A DNA stretch of 64,000 nt from contig WRAF01000001.1 of the NCBI GenBank assembly GCA_009780325.1, positions 189,048 through 253,047 on the forward strand, written 5' to 3'. Below are positions 17,608 to 25,254 of the stretch, piece by piece; positions within the stretch are counted from its first letter, which is position 1; every line of letters begins with the position of its first letter. The notes beneath the pieces are model-generated. The model was given only the letters and a program-made list of their open reading frames with translations. It was not told the DNA's origin and did no database searches. Both the position numbers and the translations under genes were made by a program. The stretch is from Bacillota bacterium (GTDB lineage Bacteria > Bacillota > Clostridia > Christensenellales > Pumilibacteraceae).

Positions 17608-18033
17608 ATGTTCATAGGTGAATCACAACATACCTTAGATGAAAAGGGCAGAATAAGGATTCCTTCAAAGCATAAGGAAAAACTAGGAGTCAAACCATAT
17701 ATTACATATGGTGAAGGTTGCCTTTTAATCTATACAAATGAAAGAGCGACTAAATTTATTGAAAAACTGCAAAAAGAATTAGAAGAAGTTGAAATATATG
17801 ATGAAGACAAATCAAATTTAAGTAATTTTTTATTGAATGGTGAATTTTGTGAAGAGGACGGGCAAGGCAGGATTTTATTGCCGCCTACATTAATAAAATA
17901 TGCAGGCTTAACAAAAAATTTGGTTACTATAAGCGGTGGAAATCATTTGCAGTTGTGGGATGAAGAAAGACTTGAATTAAAGCGTACTCCTAAAGGCTTT
18001 AGTGAGGCGATTAAGATGTTGAAAAAGGATTAA
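17608..18033 (+). CDS. mraZ: Transcriptional regulator MraZ of the dcw cluster
   Basis: MraZ is an AbrB-fold DNA-binding protein that heads the division and cell wall cluster and represses it. From ATG 17608 the protein is 141 residues, the normal size, and starts MFIGESQHTLDEKGRI, the family N-terminus. The second SpoVT/AbrB-like repeat is seen near residue 85 (CEEDGQGRILLPP). A longer frame from TTG 17533 would run through the leader hairpin and is rejected. No good ribosome site precedes the ATG. Confidence 0.93.
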   Translation: MFIGESQHTLDEKGRIRIPSKHKEKLGVKPYITYGEGCLLIYTNERATKFIEKLQKELEEVEIYDEDKSNLSNFLLNGEFCEEDGQGRILLPPTLIKYAGLTKNLVTISGGNHLQLWDEERLELKRTPKGFSEAIKMLKKD

Positions 18034-18036
18034 AAT

Positions 18037-18939
18037 ATGTATCATATTCCAATTTTACTAGATAAAATTATAGAAACTTTGCAAGTTAAAAAAGGATGTT
18101 TATATTTGGACGGGACACTAGGCGGCGGCGGGCACAGTGAGGGGATATTAAAAAATGGCGGAAATTTAATAGGGATAGATAGAGATATTGACGCAATAAA
18201 TGAGTGTGAGAAAAGATTTGACAGACCAGAATTTAAAAATAGATACACATTAATTAAAGATAATTTTAAAAATGCAAAAGACATTTTGGGTGATAAAAAA
18301 CTAGATGGTGCTGTGCTGGATTTAGGAATATCCTCTCATCAAATTGATGACCCTAGCCGAGGCATGAGTTATAGATTTGATAGTGAGCTTGATATGAGAA
18401 TGGATAAAGACGCTCCGCTTAGTGCATTTGATGTAATCAATTCTTATCCAGAGGACAGGCTGTTGAAAATTTTATTTGAGTATGGTGAGGAGAGATTTTC
18501 AAGAAATATTGTTAGAAACATATTAAAGGCAAGAGGTAATAAACCTATTGCAACAACAAAAGAATTTGCTGATTTAGTTAGGAAATCTATTCCGAATAAA
18601 AATGAAACGCACCCAGAGAAGCGAGCATTTCAAGCAATTAGGATTGAAGTTAATAATGAATTAAGAGGATTAGATAAAGCGATTAAAGATATATTTGATT
18701 GTCTAAATAGCGGAGCAAGATTGTGCATATTGTCATTTCACTCACTAGAGCATCGCTTAGTAAAAAATATTTTTAATGAGTTGTCGGCTGGTTGTATATG
18801 TGATAAATCCTTGCCGCAATGTATTTGTATGCATATGCCGCAAGGCAAACTCTTAAAAAAACAAGTTCCATCATCACAAGAAATTAAAGTTAATTCAAGA
18901 AGCGCATCAGCCACTTTAAGATCAATAGAAAAAATTTAA
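18037..18939 (+). CDS. rsmH: 16S rRNA (cytosine-1402-N4)-methyltransferase
   Basis: RsmH (MraW) methylates C1402 of 16S rRNA. The SAM-binding LDGTLGGGGHSEGIL lies near residue 23, with DLGISSHQIDDPSRGMS near residue 94 and LCILSFHSLEHRLVK near residue 228. The length of 300 residues is normal. It follows mraZ by three bases, the conserved dcw order. Confidence 0.96.
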   Translation: MYHIPILLDKIIETLQVKKGCLYLDGTLGGGGHSEGILKNGGNLIGIDRDIDAINECEKRFDRPEFKNRYTLIKDNFKNAKDILGDKKLDGAVLDLGISSHQIDDPSRGMSYRFDSELDMRMDKDAPLSAFDVINSYPEDRLLKILFEYGEERFSRNIVRNILKARGNKPIATTKEFADLVRKSIPNKNETHPEKRAFQAIRIEVNNELRGLDKAIKDIFDCLNSGARLCILSFHSLEHRLVKNIFNELSAGCICDKSLPQCICMHMPQGKLLKKQVPSSQEIKVNSRSASATLRSIEKI

Positions 18940-18963
18940 CCACTTTAATAGGAGAGAGAAAAA

Positions 18964-19635
18964 ATGGTAAATTTTAAAAGAAAAGTTAATTCAGAGAAAG
19001 ATATCTATATTCATGACGGTTTTGATTCAGTCATAGAAACAATTGACGAACCACCAAAAAGAAAAGTTTATCGTCCCTCTTCATATACTGAAGGACGCTC
19101 TTTTGCTGATACATACACACAAAACGATCAATCATTATCTGACCTTAGTTATACTCCAATGCCACGTCAAAAGGCAAACCAAGATATTAACTATCGTTCT
19201 AATTATCCAAAAGCACATGAGGGCAGGCAAGCTAGATTGCATGATATACGAAAAGCATCTCCTCAAAAAGAGCAAGCTTTAGAAGTAACTTCAAGGACAA
19301 AATTTATGCTTGTTACTTATTTAATTGCTGCAGTTATTTTAGCAACAGTCGTTATAGTTACAGGTGTAATGCTAGCAAATGCAAATGATAATGCAAGCGC
19401 ATTAGAGCAACAATTAGCATCACAAACACAAGTATTAAATCAGCAAGATATCCAATTGACTATGCTTAATGACGATACTTTTATAAGAGGAATGGCACTT
19501 GAAATGGGAATGGAAATAAATGATGATATACAATATGTTGATTTGATTGCTTTTGTTGCCCCTATAGAAATTACTCCAAGTACAAATTGGTTTGATAGAT
19601 TCACTAGATTTTTTGCTAGAATTTTCACTAGATAA
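18964..19635 (+). CDS. FtsL/DivIC-like division protein
   Basis: The 223-residue protein has a long polar N-terminal region of about 115 residues, one transmembrane helix (LVTYLIAAVILATVVIVTG near 118-136) and a short coiled coil outside (ALEQQLASQTQVLNQQD). This single-pass layout and the position between rsmH and ftsI identify it as an FtsL-type divisome protein, although the sequence is poorly conserved and the cytoplasmic tail is longer than usual. GGAGAG stands before ATG 18964. Confidence 0.78.
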   Translation: MVNFKRKVNSEKDIYIHDGFDSVIETIDEPPKRKVYRPSSYTEGRSFADTYTQNDQSLSDLSYTPMPRQKANQDINYRSNYPKAHEGRQARLHDIRKASPQKEQALEVTSRTKFMLVTYLIAAVILATVVIVTGVMLANANDNASALEQQLASQTQVLNQQDIQLTMLNDDTFIRGMALEMGMEINDDIQYVDLIAFVAPIEITPSTNWFDRFTRFFARIFTR

Positions 19636-19682
19636 TGTTTGCCAAGTAATATTTTACAAATTTCGACATACATATATAATAG

Positions 19683-19712
19683 ATTGCTATCAAATCAGAT
19701 AGCAATTTTTTT
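19683..19712 (+). terminator. Intrinsic terminator after the ftsL-like gene
   Basis: ATTGCTATC (19683-19691) and GATAGCAAT (19698-19706) form a perfect 9-bp stem with a 6-base loop, followed directly by a run of T to 19712. It probably ends the mraZ-rsmH-ftsL transcript, so ftsI would need its own promoter. Confidence 0.8.
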
Positions 19713-19726
19713 ATGCACTAGGAAAT

Positions 19727-19757
19727 ATTGATGCAATCAAAAATTGCTTGCATCAAT
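19727..19757. repeat. Perfect 10-bp hairpin in the ftsL-ftsI gap
   Basis: ATTGATGCAA (19727-19736) and TTGCATCAAT (19748-19757) are complementary with an 11-base loop. It directly precedes the two-copy repeat at 19758. The rest of the 308-base gap (19811-19943) holds another possible stem (TTAGAAAAAA near 19862 with TTTTTTCTAA near 19912) but no gene. Confidence 0.5.
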
Positions 19758-19810
19758 AAAAAGGCATCAATGCAAGATGTCTGATGTGCCCGCTAGGGCA
19801 CTTTTGTTCT
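19758..19810. repeat. Two-copy interspersed repeat, copy A
   Basis: This stretch of about 53 bases recurs at 42038-42090 with only a few differences. Shared blocks are GGCATCAATGCAAGATG, ATGTGCCCG and CACTTTTGTTCT. It contains two hairpins, GGCATC/GATGTC and GTGCCC/GGGCAC, and the second is followed by TTTTGTT, so it could terminate transcription on the plus strand. The differences between copies fall partly in paired positions. Confidence 0.6.
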
Positions 19811-19943
19811 GCGCTAGAAAATATATTTCATAGAACACTATGTACATGGAAAACTGCTTACTTAGAAAAAAATGGTATGCCTGCATTTGCATCCGAAGTA
19901 CGTTAAGATAGCTTTTTTCTAAAAAAATGGGAGGGAAATAAAA

Positions 19944-21857
19944 TTGAAAAACTATAATTCAAATAATTTGACCTTAATAAGAAAAAGAGTAGTTGTTTTA
20001 TTTATAGCTGCTGTTTTTTTGTTTACTGTTTTATTTGGACGCTTAGCATATATTCAGCTTATTCAAGGCAGAGAATTACAATCTCGTGGTGCACAGCAAT
20101 GGTATAGAGATTTGCCGCTTGCAGCTCCTAGAGGCAGAATACTAGATACCAATGGCATCGTTTTAGCTGACAGTATAAATGTATATTCTGTCTATGTTAG
20201 ACCTAGGGCAGTCACAGACAGAGAGAGAGTTGCAACAGAATTAGCAAATGCATTGCGCATAGATAGACAGCGCTTGTTTGATAGAATAAGCGGTGCAGCA
20301 GTATCAGAAATAACTGTAGCAAGACAAGTAGAGCAATTAATAGCAAGGCGATTAATAAACATGCGGCTTGATGGCGTATATTTTACTGTTGATACAAGAC
20401 GCAACTTTCCAGAGGGAGATTTTTTAACTCAAGTTTTAGGTTTTACTAATATAGATAATGTAGGGCAAAATGGATTAGAGGCACACTACAACCATTTTTT
20501 GCGTGGAATAAACGGCTTTGCATATACCCCTACAGATATAAGAGGAGTAGAATTAGATAATGCGGTGACACGCTATGTTCCTCCTATTCCTGGCGCTGAT
20601 ATTACTCTGACAATCGATGCAAATATACAAAGTTTCGCACAAGAAGCCGTAGTTTCGGCTCACAAGCAGTTTAATTCTAAGTCGGCATCTATGTTGATTA
20701 TGGATGCACGTACTGGTGGAATCTTAGCAAGCGCTCAAACACCATCCTTTGATTTAAACCATGTGCCTCGTGATGACATCTATATGCTAAACCAATTATC
20801 AAGAAACACTTTGATAACAGATGTATTTGAACCTGGTTCTACTTTTAAAATTTTTACTACAGCATTAGCTTTAGAACATGGAGTAGTGACAGATAACACA
20901 AAATTTCCTTGTGCAGGGTTTAGAATAGTTGATGGACAAAGAATAAGATGCTGGCGTACTAAAGGACATGGGATTCAGCTTTTGCATGAGGGGGTGCGCA
21001 ATAGCTGCAACTGTGTATTTATGGATTTAGCGCTTGATATTGGCGTAGAAAGATTTTATGATGGGATAAAAGGATTTGGTTTTGGATCCAAGACGGGTAT
21101 TGATTTTATGGGTGAGAGTGCAGGGCTATTGATTCCGCAAAACTATGTTAAAAATATTGATTTGGCAAGGATAGGTTTTGGCCATGCAATTGCGGCTACA
21201 CCATTGCAGATGGTGGCGGCTGTGGCTGCAACTGTAAATGGAGGCAATTTAATGGAGCCGCATTTTATCCAAAGTGCAAGAAGCGGCGGGACTGGAATTG
21301 AGTTTTATAGAAGGCAGCCTAATAGCTTAAGAAGGGTAATAAGTGAGCAAACCAGTATCCAGATGCGTGAGATTTTAGAAGGGGTGGTGAGCCAAGGGAG
21401 TGGCAAAAAGGCAGGTGTTCCTGGATTTTTGGTAGGCGGAAAAACAGGGACAGCACAAAAGTATGGTGAAGGCGGGGCGATTGTACAAGGCAAGTATGTA
21501 TCAAGTTTTATTGGGTTTGCTCCTGCAGACAATCCAAGATATGTAACTATTATGATTGTTGATGAGCCTGAAGGATATATGTATTATGGGTCATTAGTTG
21601 CAGCTCCGTTTGTGGGGCAGGTATTTGACAGGATTTTTCAACTTAGAGGGATGGAGGGGACTGAGGAAGTGGTGCATGAGAGTGTTATTATGCCAGAGTT
21701 AGTAGGAAGGACGGCAGAGCATGGCGTAGGATTGCTGACGCAGATGGGAGTGAGATTTGAAACAAGCGGAGAAGGAGACAGGGTGATTGGGACAGTGCCA
21801 GTTGCAACAAGTATAGTAAATAAAAATAGAGAAGTAGTATTGCTTAGGTTAGGGTGA
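19944..21857 (+). CDS. ftsI: Class B penicillin-binding protein, FtsI/SpoVD type
   Basis: This transpeptidase crosslinks septal (or spore) peptidoglycan outside the membrane. After one N-terminal membrane anchor (VVVLFIAAVFLFTVLFG) come the dimerisation domain and the transpeptidase with SxxK in GSTFKIF near residue 296, SxN in RNSCNCVF near residue 354 and GGKTGTAQK near residue 500. A single PASTA domain ends the 637 residues (MPELVGRTAEHGVGLL). TTG 19944 is preceded by GGGAGGG at the right distance. Whether it serves division or sporulation cannot be decided. Confidence 0.92.
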   Translation: MKNYNSNNLTLIRKRVVVLFIAAVFLFTVLFGRLAYIQLIQGRELQSRGAQQWYRDLPLAAPRGRILDTNGIVLADSINVYSVYVRPRAVTDRERVATELANALRIDRQRLFDRISGAAVSEITVARQVEQLIARRLINMRLDGVYFTVDTRRNFPEGDFLTQVLGFTNIDNVGQNGLEAHYNHFLRGINGFAYTPTDIRGVELDNAVTRYVPPIPGADITLTIDANIQSFAQEAVVSAHKQFNSKSASMLIMDARTGGILASAQTPSFDLNHVPRDDIYMLNQLSRNTLITDVFEPGSTFKIFTTALALEHGVVTDNTKFPCAGFRIVDGQRIRCWRTKGHGIQLLHEGVRNSCNCVFMDLALDIGVERFYDGIKGFGFGSKTGIDFMGESAGLLIPQNYVKNIDLARIGFGHAIAATPLQMVAAVAATVNGGNLMEPHFIQSARSGGTGIEFYRRQPNSLRRVISEQTSIQMREILEGVVSQGSGKKAGVPGFLVGGKTGTAQKYGEGGAIVQGKYVSSFIGFAPADNPRYVTIMIVDEPEGYMYYGSLVAAPFVGQVFDRIFQLRGMEGTEEVVHESVIMPELVGRTAEHGVGLLTQMGVRFETSGEGDRVIGTVPVATSIVNKNREVVLLRLG

Positions 21858-21884
21858 TGAAAATTTAAATTATTATTTAATAAC

Positions 21885-21927
21885 AATAAGCACCTCCCTT
21901 CTATAATGACCAGTGGGGATGCTTATT
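21885..21927. repeat. Imperfect palindrome downstream of ftsI
   Basis: AATAAGCA (21885-21892) and TGCTTATT (21920-21927) pair, and CTCCC with GGGGA extends the stem around a loop. No T run follows on either strand, so terminator function is uncertain. It lies near one end of the inverted murE-mraY block. The rest of 21858-22069 is AT-rich and without a gene; near 22020-22040 there is a lone half of the AAGAATCTC repeat core. Confidence 0.4.
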
Positions 21928-22069
21928 AAATAAAAAAAGATGAAATGCTTAACAGCATGACAAAAAAATAAGCTGTTCAATAAATGCAAAAGCTATTTTA
22001 CTTAATAAACCTAATTTATGTCATTCTGTAAGAATCTCTTCTTTTTTATCCTGCAATCTTAAAAACTTA

Positions 22070-22336
22070 TTAACCCTGATTTTGCAAAAACTCTCTTAAT
22101 TGTTCAGTTGCTTCTTTTAATCTTCTCTTTGCTTTTACATACTGATAAATGCCAAACGGAAACCATAAAAAAAGCCTAATAGCTGCTTTTTCCATTTTAG
22201 CTTTCGCTTCTTCATGTTCAAAGCGAATTAAGCTTTCATTTCTTTGGTTATCTTGACAATTTTGCTGATGATTAAATTCAGCTTGATGGTTATGTAGTTC
22301 ATAATTCATTTCATTGTTTTCAAAATTTTCTAACAT
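22070..22336 (-). CDS. Unknown small protein with a hydrophobic segment
   Basis: The 88 residues start with a polar, Asn/Gln/His-rich region (NYELHNHQAEFNHQQN), then a helix ending in a short hydrophobic stretch (IRLFLWFPFGIYQYV near 53-67) and a basic amphipathic tail. It could be a small membrane-associated protein. GGGG stands before ATG on the minus strand. It follows mraY on the same strand, after a structured stretch that may control its expression. Confidence 0.6.
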   Translation of the reverse strand: MLENFENNEMNYELHNHQAEFNHQQNCQDNQRNESLIRFEHEEAKAKMEKAAIRLFLWFPFGIYQYVKAKRRLKEATEQLREFLQNQG

Positions 22337-22353
22337 AATTTTGTCCCCTTATG

Positions 22354-22497
22354 CAAAAAAATGTGCCGCAATTAAGAGGCACACTTCCCAATCTGGGCTA
22401 CATGTCTCCTAATTGTCGCCAAACAACACTCAAAATAGAGGGGAGAACACGCCGAATGGCAAAGTTCACCTCTATTTTGATTAAAATGTTGTTTGGC
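22354..22497 (-). promoter_or_regulatory. Structured leader or attenuator upstream of the 88-residue gene
   Basis: Read on the minus strand, an 80-base near-perfect hairpin (22418-22497, GCCAAACAACA pairing with TGTTGTTTGGC and a second 11-bp block CAAAATAGAGG) is followed by a terminator-like stem (22363-22382, GTGCC/GGCAC) and a run of A/T equal to T7. A CAATTA at about 22410-22415 could pair with TAATTG inside the terminator (22369-22374), which would give an antiterminator. The large hairpin is also followed by T6 on the plus strand. No known riboswitch class is recognised. Confidence 0.5.
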
Positions 22498-22541
22498 TTT
22501 TTTAGGATAACATTATTATTATGTCAATCAATTATGATGGC

Positions 22542-23561
22542 TTAAATCAAAATAAAAACTATGCACAAAGCCCCAATAATTGCTGTAATCACACAATAGT
22601 ACAATCCAATCTTTGTTTCATGTACTCCTTTTTTTTCTAAATGATGATGATATGGCGCCATTAAAAAAATGCGCTTACCTTTAGTTTTCTTAAAATATAA
22701 AACCTGCAAAATTACGGATACGCTGCTTACTATAAACATTATTCCTAAAATCGGCACAATCAAGATGCGTCCTGAAAAAATTGCTAAACTTGCTAATGCT
22801 CCGCCTATACCTAAACTTCCTGTATCTCCCATAAAAATTTTAGCAGGATAGCCATTATACACCATAAATGCCAAAAGTCCGCCTACAAGCCCAAGTGAAA
22901 ATACAATTAAATTATGAATTTCATCCGCTCTATTAGCATCAATAGCTTGTCCGCCCGATAAAAACAAATTAGAACCAATTGTTATGCTAAGCGCCAAAAT
23001 TGCTGCAAAAAATGCCGTATAAACAATGCTTAAGCTGCTAGCTAGTCCATCCAAACCATCAGTTAAATTAACAGAGTTAGTGAAAGCTGCAAAAATCAAC
23101 ACATAAAAGGGGATAGCAAACCACCCTAAATCAATGCGCCTAAATCCAAAAAACACATAAATATTTCCGCCTACGGATGGATTCAGAAATGCAAATACTG
23201 ATACGATAATAGCAATTGCCGCTTGAAAAACAAGTTTTTGCCATGCCTTAAGTCCATCATTTTTCTTAAAATACACTTTTAAAAAATCATCTAAAAAGCC
23301 TACAATCATATAAGCAAAGGTTACGGCAATGGTTACCCATAAAAGCGATCTATTGCCTCTAGAAAAAAATACTACCAATATTAATGGCAAAATAAAACCT
23401 ATGCCGCCCATAGTAGGCGTGCCGCTTTTGATTTTATGTTCTTCAACATAATGTAATACTGTTTGGCGTAGCTTTAATCTTTTTGCTAAGCGTATTACAA
23501 GCGGGATAAAAAGAAAACTTGCTGCAAAAACTGCCAAAAATGCTAATAATGCTTGTCCCAT
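22542..23561 (-). CDS. mraY: Phospho-N-acetylmuramoyl-pentapeptide transferase
   Basis: MraY moves phospho-MurNAc-pentapeptide to undecaprenyl phosphate, giving lipid I, in the cytoplasmic membrane. About ten hydrophobic helices are seen, with family motifs GTPTMGGIGF, FLDDFLKV, NLTDGLDGLA and MGDTGSLGIGG and a final PYHHHLEKKG. The start is uncertain. ATG 23561 gives MGQALLAF, which suits the family topology but lacks a ribosome site. TTG 23627 has GGAG eight bases upstream but adds 22 mostly basic residues encoded by half of a long palindrome. Confidence 0.93.
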   Translation of the reverse strand: MGQALLAFLAVFAASFLFIPLVIRLAKRLKLRQTVLHYVEEHKIKSGTPTMGGIGFILPLILVVFFSRGNRSLLWVTIAVTFAYMIVGFLDDFLKVYFKKNDGLKAWQKLVFQAAIAIIVSVFAFLNPSVGGNIYVFFGFRRIDLGWFAIPFYVLIFAAFTNSVNLTDGLDGLASSLSIVYTAFFAAILALSITIGSNLFLSGGQAIDANRADEIHNLIVFSLGLVGGLLAFMVYNGYPAKIFMGDTGSLGIGGALASLAIFSGRILIVPILGIMFIVSSVSVILQVLYFKKTKGKRIFLMAPYHHHLEKKGVHETKIGLYYCVITAIIGALCIVFILI

Positions 23562-23578
23562 TTTAAACTTTATGAAAA

Positions 23579-23648
23579 TTAAATTCTGGAGATTAAAAAT
23601 TGAATGATATCTACTTATTTTATTCAATTTTTAATCTCCAGAATTTAA
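23579..23648. repeat. Perfect 27-bp inverted repeat between murE and mraY
   Basis: The arms 23579-23605 and 23622-23648 are exact complements around a 16-base loop. The arm near murE contains GGAG, eight bases before TTG 23627, so folding would hide the candidate ribosome site of mraY. The element could be translational control or a small palindromic insertion. Confidence 0.75.
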
Positions 23649-25109
23649 TTACATTCTATTCTCCTCAATTAATTTCATTACATACTCACTGTCATTATAG
23701 GGATATTTGACTCCGTGTATTTCTTGATATTTCTCTGCCCCTTTTCCTGCAATCAAAACAATATCATCTTCATTTGCAATATTCAGTGCGTATTTTATTG
23801 CTTCAGTTCTTTCACTCATTGTCGTATAATTTTTTAATCCCAACTCATCAATCCCCTTAGCAATGTCTTTAATAATATCCATAGGAACTTCACTTCTAGG
23901 ATTATCAGATGTTAATACGCAAAAATCACTCATCAGTGCACAAACACGACCCATCAATGGTCGTTTCTTTTTATCCCTATCACCCCCGCATCCAAAAACA
24001 GTGATTATCTTTCCTTTAACATATTCTCTAATGCTAGTAATTATGTTTTTTAATCCTTCATCTGTGTGTGCAAAATCAATAATTATGCTGCATTTTGTAG
24101 TATTTATAATATTGTATCTACCCTCAACTCTTTTAAATTTTCTTATTCCTTCGGCTATTTTTTTAAGCGGAACGCCAATTGCTCCTGCAATTGTAGCCGC
24201 ACACATAGTATTATACATATTAAATCTACCTGTCATATTACATTTTATTTTTGTGACATTATCCAATAAGTTTAAAGTATACTCTAAACCGCCCACGCTC
24301 ATTTTTAAATTAATTCCAAATACATCAGATGGATGTAAGCATCCATAAGTTATAGTATCCACTAATGATTTATTAATCAATCTTTGCCCAAATTCATCAT
24401 CAGCATTTAATATGGCAAGTTTAGTTAACTGTGGAGTAAATAATTTTGCTTTGGCTGCTCCGTATGTTTCCATATCTCCAAAAAAATCAAGATGGTCTTG
24501 AGTCAAATTAGAAAAAGCAGTCACATCATAAATAATTCCACTAGTTTTATTTAAAGCAAGAGCATGCGCTGATACTTCCATGACTACTGCTTTTACACCA
24601 GATTTAACCATTTGATCAAGTATGCAAAATAATTCTGGGGGGTCGGGTGTGGTTAAGTTAAGCTCTAATTTTTTATCATTGAAAACGGCACCGTTTGTGC
24701 CGATAATACCTGTATTTATATTGGCTTCAGTTAAGATAGAGTGCAAAATATAGCTTGTTGTAGTCTTGCCGTTTGTACCTGTTATACCTATCATTTTTAG
24801 TTTTTTATGTGGATAATTATATAGTTTAGCCGAAGCAAACGCCAAAGCTGACCTAGTGTCGGGTACTAATAATTGTAGAATTTTTTCATCAATTCCAATT
24901 ATTTTTTTTTCACAAACTATAGCAACTGCTCCATTTTTTATTGCTTCATTAACATAATTATGTCCGTCTACACTATTGCCTTTTAAGCAAAAGTATAATG
25001 CATTTTTTAATTTTTTGCTGCTTAAAAAACTGATATTTTCAATTAATATGTCTTCTGTTTGGGTTAAGTAAACTGCATCTAGAGTATTAGCTATCTCACT
25101 TAATAACAT
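23649..25109 (-). CDS. murE: UDP-MurNAc-tripeptide ligase (meso-diaminopimelate type)
   Basis: MurE adds the third amino acid to UDP-MurNAc-dipeptide in the cytosol. The ATP loop GTNGKTTTSYIL lies near residue 111 and GCGGDRDKKKRPLMG near residue 375. The substrate motif TSDNPRSE near residue 405 is of the DNPR kind, which marks meso-diaminopimelate ligases rather than lysine ligases. The length is 486 residues. It is transcribed with mraY, opposite to the flanking dcw genes. Confidence 0.94.
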   Translation of the reverse strand: MLLSEIANTLDAVYLTQTEDILIENISFLSSKKLKNALYFCLKGNSVDGHNYVNEAIKNGAVAIVCEKKIIGIDEKILQLLVPDTRSALAFASAKLYNYPHKKLKMIGITGTNGKTTTSYILHSILTEANINTGIIGTNGAVFNDKKLELNLTTPDPPELFCILDQMVKSGVKAVVMEVSAHALALNKTSGIIYDVTAFSNLTQDHLDFFGDMETYGAAKAKLFTPQLTKLAILNADDEFGQRLINKSLVDTITYGCLHPSDVFGINLKMSVGGLEYTLNLLDNVTKIKCNMTGRFNMYNTMCAATIAGAIGVPLKKIAEGIRKFKRVEGRYNIINTTKCSIIIDFAHTDEGLKNIITSIREYVKGKIITVFGCGGDRDKKKRPLMGRVCALMSDFCVLTSDNPRSEVPMDIIKDIAKGIDELGLKNYTTMSERTEAIKYALNIANEDDIVLIAGKGAEKYQEIHGVKYPYNDSEYVMKLIEENRM

Positions 25110-25254
25110 TTATTTATTACCTCATTTTATATTACTCTACCATTGTATGATATCAAAATATAAAATGCAATACTAAGGTGAAAAAAATCAAAAATCGACA
25201 AAACCTCATAACTGTATTTTTGGGCATAATTAGACAATTTTCGACATAAATTAT

